From NCBI GenBank assembly GCA_964346245.1, contig CAYFUF010000006.1:1-59356 (forward strand): 59,356 nt of DNA. The letters run 5' to 3'. Positions 42,724 to 51,400 of the stretch are shown here, in pieces. The stretch is from CAYFUF01 sp964346245. Lineage in GTDB: Bacteria > Bacillota > Clostridia > Tissierellales > Peptoniphilaceae. The position numbers and the translations under genes were made by a program. The notes under the pieces were generated by a model. That model had not been told where the DNA came from, made no database searches, and saw nothing but the letters and a program-made list of their open reading frames with translations. Each line of letters begins with the position of its first letter. Position 1 is the first letter of the stretch.

Positions 42724-45700
42724 GTGTTTAAAGAACTAGTAAAGAATACGAGAGAAAGTGAATTACAAGTCGCATCCTATTGGGAGACGATCGATATTTT
42801 GAAGAGGTCAATCGAGGAGAGAGATGAGGATAATCCGTTTATCTTCTATGATGGCCCAGCTACATCCAATGGTAGCCCAGGTATCCACCACGTCATCGCC
42901 AGAACACTGAAGGATATGACTTGCCGTTATAAAACCATGAAAGGTTACCAAGTCAAGCGCAAAGCTGGCTGGGACACCCACGGTCTGCCGGTAGAAATCG
43001 AGGTGGAAAAGCAGCTTGGTTTTACGGATAAAAAGCAAATCGAAGAGTATGGCATCGAGGCCTTTAACCACAAGTGCCGCGATTCTGTGTTCTCTTATTT
43101 AGAGCAGTGGACGGAGATGTCCAAGCGGATGGCTTTTTTAGCTGATTTGGACCATCCCTACATCACGTTAGAAAATGACTATATCGAGACGGAGTGGTAC
43201 CTATTGAAGGACTTCTTCGATCGCCAATTGGTCTACAAAGGACACAAGATTCTGCCTTACTGCCCTCGCTGTGGTACTGGCTTAGCTTCTCATGAGGTTG
43301 CCCAGGGATACAAGGAAGATGATGTCGTAACGGTCGTTGCAAAATTTCCCATTAAGGGCAAAGAAAATGAATACTTCTTGGCATGGACCACCACACCTTG
43401 GACATTGCTGACCAACACGCTACTAACTGTCCACCCTGATGTGGATTACGTTAAGGTCCGCCAAGGCGACTCCTACTATATCTTAGCTAAGGAACTCATG
43501 GGCTCTGTGCTTAAAGAGGACTATGGCGAAGTAGAAATCGTCGAGGAGTACAAAGGCTCCGACTTAGAGTATATGGAGTATGACCAGCTACTGCCTTTCA
43601 TTGAGATTCCAGGCAAAGCCTTCTTCGTCACGGTTGATGACTATGTCACCACATCTGACGGTACCGGCATTGTTCACTCTTCACCTGCCTTTGGTGAGGA
43701 CGACCTTCGCGTTGGCCGCAAGTATGGCGTGGCTGTTGTCAATCCTGTGGGCGATGATGGTGCCTATACTGAAGGCCCCTACAAGGGCACCTTCGTCATG
43801 GACGCTGATCCCGAGATTATTCAGTATTTGAGAGATAACGGTAAGCTGTACTCTAAGCAGAAGATGACCCACAATTACCCTCACTGCTGGCGCTGCGATT
43901 CACCACTCATCTACTATTCAAAACCTTCTTGGTACATCGATGTCACCAAGTTCCAAGACAAGCTCATTGAAAACAACAAGGGTGTCAACTGGTATCCTTC
44001 TTTCACTGGCGAGAAGAGATTTGGCAACTGGTTGGAGAACCTGCAAGACTGGGCAATCTCAAGAAGCCGTTATTGGGGGACGCCACTCAATGTTTGGACC
44101 TGTGAGGAATGCGGAAAGCATACTGCGGTAGGATCAAGAAAAGAGCTTGCGGAAAGAGCAATCGAAGATATCGATGAATCGATTGAACTCCACCGCCCAT
44201 ATGTGGACGATGTCCACTTGACTTGCTCTTGTGGTGGCAGGATGACAAGAGAGCCTGATGTTATCGATGTTTGGTTCGATTCTGGGGCAATGCCTTTTGC
44301 TCAAGTTCATTATCCATTCGAAAATAAGGAAAACTTCGACAAGTACTTCCCTGCTGACTTCATCTGTGAGGGTATCGACCAGACTAGAGGTTGGTTCTAC
44401 TCTTTGATGGCAATCTCCACGCTCTATACTGGTCAGTCCAGCTACAAGAACGTCTTGGTCAACGATCTGATCTTAGACAAGAACGGCCAAAAGATGTCAA
44501 AGTCTAAGGGCAACACCTTGGATCCTATTCAGCTCTTCGATGACTACGGTGCCGATGCTGTCCGCTTCTATTCGCTGCATGTGTCACCTCCATGGGTGCC
44601 AACGCGCTTCGATGTAGACGGCCTGAAGGAAGTAAACTCCAAGTTCTTCCGTACTATCAAGAACGTCTATGCCATGTTTGCACTCTATGCTAATACCAAC
44701 CAGATCGATATCCAGTCGATTGATATTCCTGTAAGCAATCGCCCAGAGATTGACCGTTGGCTTATCAGCCGCTACGAATCTTTGGTTGACCTTTACCACA
44801 GAGAGATGGACATTTTTGAGTACACCAAGGTGGTTAGGGCAATCTCCGACTTTGTCGTTGAGGACCTCTCCAACTGGTATATTCGCAGAAACCGCAGAAG
44901 GTTTTGGTCCTCTGAGAACAACCAGGATACCTTGTCAGTATTCTTGACCACTTACGAGGTCCTCTTAGGCATCGCTAAGTTGGTAGCTCCAATTACGCCT
45001 TTCCTTGCGGAAGAACTCTATCTGGCTTTGACCGATAAGAAGCAGATGGATTCCGTCCACTTGGAGTTAATATCGGAGGCAAATCGAGAGATTATCGATG
45101 GGGCTTTGGAAGAGAAGATGGACCTTGTCCGCAAGGTGGTTAACTTAGGTCGTGCGTCCAGAGAGGATGCCAACATCAAGGTTAGACAACCGTTAAGTAA
45201 GATTATCGTTGATGAGAAGTTTGAGGAAACCATTGATGATCTAGTCGACTTGATCAAGGAAGAGTTAAACGTCAAGGATGTCGAATTCTCTACACAGATG
45301 ACCGAACTCATGAATATCAACCTAAAGCCTAACTATAAGGAAGTCGGTAAGATTCTTGGAGCGAAGATCAAAGATTTCGCTAAGTATTTGGCGCAGGTGG
45401 ATGCCCACCAATTCTTGGACGAGCTTAATGAAAAGGAAGAGCTAAGCCTAGAATTGCAAGGGGAGGAGACCACTATTACTCCATCTTATGTGGAAGCCAG
45501 TTACCAAGCAAAAGAGGGATACGATGTTGCAATGGACGAAGGCATCAGCGTAATCCTCGATACCAATTTGGACCAAGAGCTCATCGATGAAGGTTATATG
45601 CGAGAGTTTATCTCTAAGGTTCAACAGCAAAGAAAGAATAATGACTACGAAGTGAGCGACCGTATCGAGATTGCCTACAAAGCGGATGATGAGTTGAAAG

Positions 45701-45846
45701 AGGCTTTGGAGAAGTACCAAGAGGCAATCGGTAAGGAAACGCTGGCTCTTCGTATGGATTACAAGCAAGACTTAACGGGCGATGAAGTCGATATCAACGG
45801 GCACCCTGTTATCTTCTCACTGAAAGTTGTAGAAAATCATGCGTAG
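42724..45846 (+). CDS. ileS: Isoleucyl-tRNA synthetase, type 2 (IleRS2) with altered HIGH motif
   Basis: The enzyme charges tRNA-Ile and edits valine. The 1040-residue length and layout (GWDTHGLPVEIEVEK, then PYCPRCGTGLASHEVAQGYK, then an extended C-terminus) are those of the eukaryote-like type 2, not the 920-residue type 1. The class I signature is GIHH at residues 53-56 in place of HIGH, a swap of the first and third-plus-fourth positions. KMSKS is intact at 590-594. Start is GTG 42724 after GGAGGTCTGATAC. No T-box leader is present in the 45-base gap upstream. The stop overlaps the next gene by 8 bases. Confidence 0.96.
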   Translation: MFKELVKNTRESELQVASYWETIDILKRSIEERDEDNPFIFYDGPATSNGSPGIHHVIARTLKDMTCRYKTMKGYQVKRKAGWDTHGLPVEIEVEKQLGFTDKKQIEEYGIEAFNHKCRDSVFSYLEQWTEMSKRMAFLADLDHPYITLENDYIETEWYLLKDFFDRQLVYKGHKILPYCPRCGTGLASHEVAQGYKEDDVVTVVAKFPIKGKENEYFLAWTTTPWTLLTNTLLTVHPDVDYVKVRQGDSYYILAKELMGSVLKEDYGEVEIVEEYKGSDLEYMEYDQLLPFIEIPGKAFFVTVDDYVTTSDGTGIVHSSPAFGEDDLRVGRKYGVAVVNPVGDDGAYTEGPYKGTFVMDADPEIIQYLRDNGKLYSKQKMTHNYPHCWRCDSPLIYYSKPSWYIDVTKFQDKLIENNKGVNWYPSFTGEKRFGNWLENLQDWAISRSRYWGTPLNVWTCEECGKHTAVGSRKELAERAIEDIDESIELHRPYVDDVHLTCSCGGRMTREPDVIDVWFDSGAMPFAQVHYPFENKENFDKYFPADFICEGIDQTRGWFYSLMAISTLYTGQSSYKNVLVNDLILDKNGQKMSKSKGNTLDPIQLFDDYGADAVRFYSLHVSPPWVPTRFDVDGLKEVNSKFFRTIKNVYAMFALYANTNQIDIQSIDIPVSNRPEIDRWLISRYESLVDLYHREMDIFEYTKVVRAISDFVVEDLSNWYIRRNRRRFWSSENNQDTLSVFLTTYEVLLGIAKLVAPITPFLAEELYLALTDKKQMDSVHLELISEANREIIDGALEEKMDLVRKVVNLGRASREDANIKVRQPLSKIIVDEKFEETIDDLVDLIKEELNVKDVEFSTQMTELMNINLKPNYKEVGKILGAKIKDFAKYLAQVDAHQFLDELNEKEELSLELQGEETTITPSYVEASYQAKEGYDVAMDEGISVILDTNLDQELIDEGYMREFISKVQQQRKNNDYEVSDRIEIAYKADDELKEALEKYQEAIGKETLALRMDYKQDLTGDEVDINGHPVIFSLKVVENHA

Positions 45847-46429
45847 GCGAATAGCTGCATTCATTTCGCGAAATGGTGCTGACCTGCAATGTCTAATCGA
45901 TGCTTGTGCGGATTATCAAATCAAGGGTAGTGTTGATTTTGTCATGAGCGATGATCAGGATGCGATTGGCTTAAAAAGAGCGGATAATGCAGGTATTCCT
46001 AATATGTCCTATGATGCCGACCGCTTCGAGTCTATCGATGCTTTTTATGCGACGGTAAAGGAAGAACTACATCTTCGCCATATCGACTGGATACTACTTA
46101 TTGAGTACCAGCAGACCATCCCGGATTGGTTTTATCGTGAATTTGAAGGAAAAATCATCTCTTGTGACCCCTCACCGGTCCCTTTACAGCGTGGAGACTT
46201 GAGTTCAGGTATTGAACTAGCAGAAAAGTCCATCTATAATGGAGATAAGTACTTTGGTTGTACAATAGTGAGAAGGTCATCGTTTGACGACGCAAACAAT
46301 GAAATTCTAGCTCAAGAGATAGTGCCTATCTTTAGCACAGACCAACCACTACATCTGTATAACCGGATCAGGAAAGCAGAACATTACATCATCCCCAAAG
46401 TCTTCTCGGCACTTTGTTCCGATGAGTAA
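45839..46429 (+). CDS. PurN-like formyltransferase-fold protein, probably inactive
   Basis: The 196-residue product resembles phosphoribosylglycinamide formyltransferase over its whole length: ISRNGADLQCLIDAC, MSDDQDAIGLKRADNAGIP and a C-terminal AEHYIIPKVFSALC all fit. The catalytic NIHPS is replaced by SCDPS (Ser108, Asp110 in place of Asn and His), so it is unlikely to transfer formyl groups. It overlaps the ileS stop by 8 bases and so is translated from the same mRNA. The role is unknown; a regulatory or binding function is possible. Confidence 0.65.
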   Translation: MRRRIAAFISRNGADLQCLIDACADYQIKGSVDFVMSDDQDAIGLKRADNAGIPNMSYDADRFESIDAFYATVKEELHLRHIDWILLIEYQQTIPDWFYREFEGKIISCDPSPVPLQRGDLSSGIELAEKSIYNGDKYFGCTIVRRSSFDDANNEILAQEIVPIFSTDQPLHLYNRIRKAEHYIIPKVFSALCSDE

Positions 46430-46530
46430 ACATTTTTTTACTTTAGTGCGTATCTTTGTGATTAGACAAAGGTAATACGGGTAAGCTTAAGGTGTTACGT
46501 TAATTCTAAGGGGAGTAACAGGAGGTAACT

Positions 46531-46854
46531 ATGGCAGAGAAGAATATCGAAAGGAGTACTCGCGACTTGTACGAAGCGATTCTAATGCTAACGTCAGTTG
46601 ACGAGTGCGAGAAGTTTTTCAAGGACATCTGTACTGAGCGTGAGGTAATTTCTATCTCACAACGTTTACAGGTAGCAAAGCTGCTTCGCGTGCGCAAAAC
46701 TTACAATGAAATTGAAGATGAGACTGGTGCTTCAACAGCAACTATCTCTCGCGTCAATAGAAGTTTGCGTCAAGGCGCTGATGGCTACGACCTAGTTCTC
46801 GATGAACTCATCCAAAGAGACTTGATGAGAAAACGGGAAGGAAAAGAGAAGTAA
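46531..46854 (+). CDS. YerC/YecD-family TrpR-related transcriptional regulator
   Basis: The 107-residue product matches the YerC family, with the TrpR-type helix-turn-helix in ISQRLQVAKLLRVRKTYNEI and the recognition helix ETGASTATISRVNRSL. ATG 46531 follows AGGAGGTAACT. Members are small DNA-binding proteins often next to tRNA or metabolic genes; the ligand is unknown. The gene stands alone with a terminator of its own. Confidence 0.9.
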   Translation: MAEKNIERSTRDLYEAILMLTSVDECEKFFKDICTEREVISISQRLQVAKLLRVRKTYNEIEDETGASTATISRVNRSLRQGADGYDLVLDELIQRDLMRKREGKEK

Positions 46855-46925
46855 AGCATCGATATGATCGATCAAATGTTAATCAAGAGCCAGTAAGCCG
46901 GTAAGAATGATTAATAGTGTATAGT

Positions 46926-46969
46926 GAAAACCACGACATGATGAATGAATCATTCGTGGTTTTCTATTT
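46926..46969 (+). terminator. Terminator of the YerC-family gene
   Basis: GAAAACCACGA (46926-46936) pairs with TCGTGGTTTTC (46954-46964), and the apical part is a second stem ATGAT with ATCAT. A short T-rich stretch follows (TATTTGTTTTT). It ends the YerC-family transcript. Confidence 0.85.
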
Positions 46970-47048
46970 GTTTTTATGGGCATTTTCAATTGTAGTTTCT
47001 TATCCAGAAATTCTTCTTGTTCGTCTAAGCGGCTGGATGAAAGAAGAC

Positions 47049-47060
47049 TACTATAGTAGA
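47049..47060. repeat. Perfect 12-bp palindrome upstream of lrgA
   Basis: CTACTATAGTAG is a perfect palindrome that contains a TATAGT (47053-47058) resembling a -10 hexamer. It could be an operator covering a promoter for lrgAB, but no -35 is visible at the right distance. Confidence 0.35.
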
Positions 47061-47120
47061 TAACAAATTGATTATAAGCAAATCAAGACATTAGTGTTTT
47101 GTACAAGAAAGGAGAATAAT

Positions 47121-47483
47121 ATGGCAGCAATTAAGGGTGTGTTAATTATCCTGGCTAATCTCATGTTAGGGAATTTCATTACCGCCTTATTAGGTATATC
47201 CGTGCCAGGCTCGATTATTGGCATGCTGATTCTATTATTTTTATTGGTCACAAAAATTGTTCCCGTCGAAGTGGTGGAAGCTCCCGCCAACTTTTTAATC
47301 TCTATTATGGTCCTTATGTTTATACCGGGCGGAGTCAACTTGATGAATGTCTACCATAAATTTGACGGGGTTCTCTTCCAGGTTCTCTTCATCGTCGTTT
47401 TTACCACGCTTCTTACCATTGCGGTAACTGCACTGGTTACCGACCTCGTCATTAAGCTGACGAAGAAGGGAGAAGAATCATGA
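47121..47483 (+). CDS. lrgA: LrgA/CidA-family membrane protein
   Basis: This holin-like membrane protein is linked to murein hydrolase control and to pyruvate or other metabolite transport in several Bacillota. The 120-residue product starts at ATG 47121 (RBS AAAGGAGAAT) and has four hydrophobic helices with GNFITALLGISVPGSIIGML and FIPGGVNLM typical of the family. It overlaps lrgB by four bases. Confidence 0.88.
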   Translation: MAAIKGVLIILANLMLGNFITALLGISVPGSIIGMLILLFLLVTKIVPVEVVEAPANFLISIMVLMFIPGGVNLMNVYHKFDGVLFQVLFIVVFTTLLTIAVTALVTDLVIKLTKKGEES

Positions 47484-48187
47484 GAGACTTCTTTCTTGAC
47501 TTTCTAGACAACCCTCTCTTTGGGCTTGTCTTAACCATTAGCACGTTAATCCTCTTTTTGCGCCTGTTTAGGGGCAAAAGAAATCCGCTGTTAAACCCCC
47601 TGGTCTTTTCCATTGCAGCGATTATCCTCTTCCTTGAACTTACAGGCATTCCCTATGAAACTTACGCCAAGGGTGGCGACATCATCAGCTTCTTCTTAGG
47701 CCCAGTCACTGTTGCCCTAGCGATACCTTTATATAAGCAGTACAACAAGCTAAAGGCTGATGCAGCACCTATCTTTGTGGGGATTACTGTTGGTTCTACG
47801 GTTGCTATTATCAGCACGATCGGTCTTGGCCTTCTCATGAACTTGAATTTCAACATGCTGATGTCCTTAGCACCTAAAGCAACGACTAGTGCGATTGCCA
47901 TGGACATTTCCAGCAGTCTAGGCGGCGATCCCGCCTTGACTGTTACCTTTGTTGTTTTAGCTGGCAGCACGGGTTTCATGTTTGGCGAACCGATCTTCAA
48001 CTTGCTTGGTATTAAGCACAGGACCTCAAAGGGCTTAGCACTAGGAACGGCCTCCCATGCTTTCGGAACTAACAGGGCTTTGTTGATGGGGGAGGTGGAA
48101 GGAGCAATGAGCTCTCTTGCCATAGGCGTAGCAGGTATCATTACGACTTTAATCCTCCCACTGCTTCTCAACCTATTCGGCTTATAG
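47480..48187 (+). CDS. lrgB: LrgB/CidB-family membrane protein
   Basis: The partner of LrgA is a membrane protein of 235 residues with about seven hydrophobic helices. The family signature GAKATTSAIAMDISSSLGG-like region (APKATTSAIAMDI) and FGTNRALLMGEVEGAMSSL are both present. The ATG overlaps the lrgA stop (ATGA), so the pair is translationally coupled. Function is inferred from the family. Confidence 0.9.
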   Translation: MRDFFLDFLDNPLFGLVLTISTLILFLRLFRGKRNPLLNPLVFSIAAIILFLELTGIPYETYAKGGDIISFFLGPVTVALAIPLYKQYNKLKADAAPIFVGITVGSTVAIISTIGLGLLMNLNFNMLMSLAPKATTSAIAMDISSSLGGDPALTVTFVVLAGSTGFMFGEPIFNLLGIKHRTSKGLALGTASHAFGTNRALLMGEVEGAMSSLAIGVAGIITTLILPLLLNLFGL

Positions 48188-48263
48188 TGGTCTAAAATAT
48201 TTTATTTTTTATAGTGTAGGCAAATGGCTTATGAATACTAGTCCACGCAACCGGGAATATCAT
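48188..48263. other. Spacer between lrgB and the rpoB promoter
   Basis: This 76-base stretch contains no gene or clear terminator for lrgAB. It starts with a T/A-rich region (TATTTTATTTTTTAT) that might help termination but has no hairpin. Confidence 0.4.
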
Positions 48264-48292
48264 TTGCAAAAACAAGAGCATTCGGTTATAAT
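48264..48292 (+). promoter_or_regulatory. Main promoter of rpoB-rpoC
   Basis: TTGCAA (48264-48269), a 17-base spacer and TATAAT (48287-48292) form a strong sigma-A promoter about 185 bases before rpoB. rpoB therefore has its own promoter and is not driven from rplJ-rplL, which are not in the window. Confidence 0.8.
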
Positions 48293-48318
48293 GGGTTTAT
48301 CTTAAAAATTACCATGGG

Positions 48319-48363
48319 CAACCTTCGTTTTCCTTGACGAAGGTTGTTTTCGTGTGTTAAAAT
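48319..48363 (+). promoter_or_regulatory. rpoB leader hairpin with overlapping second promoter
   Basis: CAACCTTCGT (48319-48328) and ACGAAGGTTG (48337-48346) form a 10-base-pair hairpin with a short TTTT after it, close to the 5' end of the transcript. Inside the same stretch TTGACG (48334-48339), an 18-base spacer and TAAAAT (48358-48363) make a second promoter. The hairpin could attenuate transcription from the upstream promoter, while the second promoter bypasses it. Confidence 0.5.
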
Positions 48364-48475
48364 AGGAACTTGCCACATCAAAAGAGAGAATTCATTCTCT
48401 TTATTTTTTCTTATATTTCTTATTTAGTGTATTTAGGCTCAAAACGCACAGCGTTGAACGATTCGAAGGGGTGTT

Positions 48476-51400
48476 ATGTCTATGAACAATCATACAGTCA
48501 TGTATGGAAAAACGGCGAGAGAGAGTTTTTCAAGAATTCCAACAGTAATGGAATTGCCAAACCTCCTTGCTATTCAAAAAGACAGCTATCAGTGGTTTCT
48601 GGAACAAGGGCTAAAGGAAGTCTTAGACGACATTTCGCCAATCAGTGACTACTCCGGCGGTTTAATTCTGGAATTTGTTGACTATTATTTCGAGGAAGAA
48701 GCAGAGTATTCCGTAGAGGAAGCGAAAGAAAGAGACGTTACCTACTCAAGAAAACTAAAAGTGAAAGTTCGCTTGATCAAAATGGAAGAGGGAGAAATCC
48801 TTGAGGTAAAGGAGCAGGAAGTATACATTGGCGATATTCCTATGATGACCCCCTCAGGAACTTTTGTTATCAATGGCGCAGAACGCGTCATCGTTTCTCA
48901 GCTAGTTCGCTCTCCGGGCGTCTACTATGGCAGAGACTTTGATAAGTCTGGTAACACCATGATTTCTTCAACCGTAATCCCTAATCGCGGTGCTTGGCTT
49001 GAATATGACAATGACGCTCATGGCGTAGTCAATATCCGCATCGATCGTACACGAAAATTACCAGCAACGACTCTGATTCGTGCCCTCCTTTTCGAGACCA
49101 ATGAAGAGATGCTCCAAGTGTTTGGCGAGAGCGAATACTTGACCAAGACCTTAGAGAAAGAAGTCTCTAATAACAGGGAGGAAGCTTTACTTGAAATCTA
49201 CCGCAAGTTAAAACCGGGCGATCTTGCTTCTGTTGAGTCTGCTGAGCCTTTAATCAACAACCTATTCTTCGATGCTAAGCGTTATGACTTAGCTAAAGTA
49301 GGCCGATATACCTTCAATAAAAAGCTTTCTGTTTTCAACCGTATTTTAAATCGCAGACTAGCTGCTGATGCTATCAATGAGGACGGCGAACTCATTGCGA
49401 AGGCGGATGATTTCGTCACAGGCGAATTAGCCCTAGAGATTGAGAACGCTGGCATCAATATCGTTGATGTCTACGTGGATGAAAGCAAAGAGGAAGTTGT
49501 CCGTGTCGTTGGTAACCACTTTGTGGACTACCATGTCTTTATCGACGACTTACGAGATATCGACCCAGAGATTGACTTAGATGAGCTAGGCCTATCGGAG
49601 AAAATCTATTGGCCAGCTATGCAAAATATCATTGAAGTTCTTGCTAATGACGAGGATGAGCTCTATAGCAACACTCGTAAGCGCATGAACTACATCAGAG
49701 GCAATAAGAATGAGCTCAGCCCTAGACATATTACGGTTTCCGACATCATGGCCACATTCAGCTACCAACTAAACCTCTACCATGGGGTTGGTGAAGTGGA
49801 TGATATTGACCACCTAGGTAACCGTCGTGTTCGTTCGATTGGCGAGCTGCTACAGAACCAGTTCCGTATCGGCCTTTCCCGTATGGAGCGCGTGGTTAAA
49901 GAGAGAATGACTACGGGCGACCAAGATCTAGCAACGCCTCAGAGTCTTTTGAATGTCCGCCCAGTGACGGCAGCAATCAAAGAATTCTTCGGCTCCTCCC
50001 AGCTTTCACAATTTATGGATCAGACCAACCCTATGTCAGAGCTGACCCATAAGCGTCGTTTGAATGCATTGGGACCAGGTGGTTTGTCCCGTGACCGTGC
50101 GGGCGCTGAAGTTCGAGACGTTCACGATTCTCACTATGGAAGAATCTGTCCTATCGAGACGCCTGAAGGACCAAACATCGGTTTGATTACTTCCCTAACC
50201 ACCTACGGACGAATCAATTCCTATGGCTTCATCGAAACACCTTACCGCAAGGTCGAGGAGGGGACTGGCCGAGTTACCCAAGAGATTATCTACCTCACAG
50301 CAGATGAAGAAGACAAGTATATTAAGGCTCAAGCCAACGAGCCTTTGGATGAGAACGGCTACTTTGTCAATGACCGCGTATCTGGTCGTGGTATCAATGC
50401 CGTCAACGATATCTATCCACGTGAGCACGTCCAGTTCATGGACGTATCGCCTCAGCAGATTATTTCTGTTGGTGCTGCTATGGTACCTTTCTTGGAAAAC
50501 GACGATGCTACCCGTGCCCTGATGGGTACCAACATGCAGCGTCAGGCTGTTCCGCTGTTGAAGACCGATTCCCCAATCATTGGAACCGGTATCGAATATA
50601 AGGCTGCCCTTGACTCCGGCGTTGTTGTCCGCTCAGAGGTTACAGGTACGGTTGTCAAGGTCGATGCGAACAACGTATCCGTCCGAGATGACTCAACTGG
50701 CAGCATCGTTCACCACCGTGTATTGAAGTTCTCCCGTGCTAACCAAGGCACCTGCTTCAACCAAAGACCAATTGTCAATGAGGGCGAACACGTCACTGAG
50801 GGACAAATCCTAGCTGATGGGCCATCCACCGACGAAGGCGAAATTGCTCTGGGTAAAAACATTCTGATTGCCTTTATGACCTGGGAAGGCTACAACTACG
50901 AGGATGCTATGCTGATCAACGAGCGTCTTGTTGTTGATGACGTCCTTACCTCCATTCACATCGAGGAGCATAACTGCGAAGCAAGAGAGACTAAGCTAGG
51001 TCCTGAGGATATTACGAGGGACATCCCTAACGTGGGCGAAGATATGCGCAAAAACTTGGATGAGGATGGTGTCATTCGAATCGGAGCAGAAGTTACTGCA
51101 GGAGATATCCTGGTCGGTAAGGTTACGCCTAAGGGCGAGACCGAGCTATCTCCAGAAGAAAGACTTTTACGGGCAATCTTTGGCGAGAAAGCTAGGGAAG
51201 TCCGCGATACATCCCTCAAGGTTCCTCACGGTGAATCAGGTATTGTCGTCGATGTCAAGAAATATTCAAGAGATAAGGGTGACGAGTTAGCTCCAGGGCT
51301 CAATGAAGTTATCCGTGTATATATAGCAGCAAAGAGAAAGATCATGGTTGGTGACAAGATGTGTGGTCGCCATGGAAATAAGGGTGTTGTATCCCGTATC

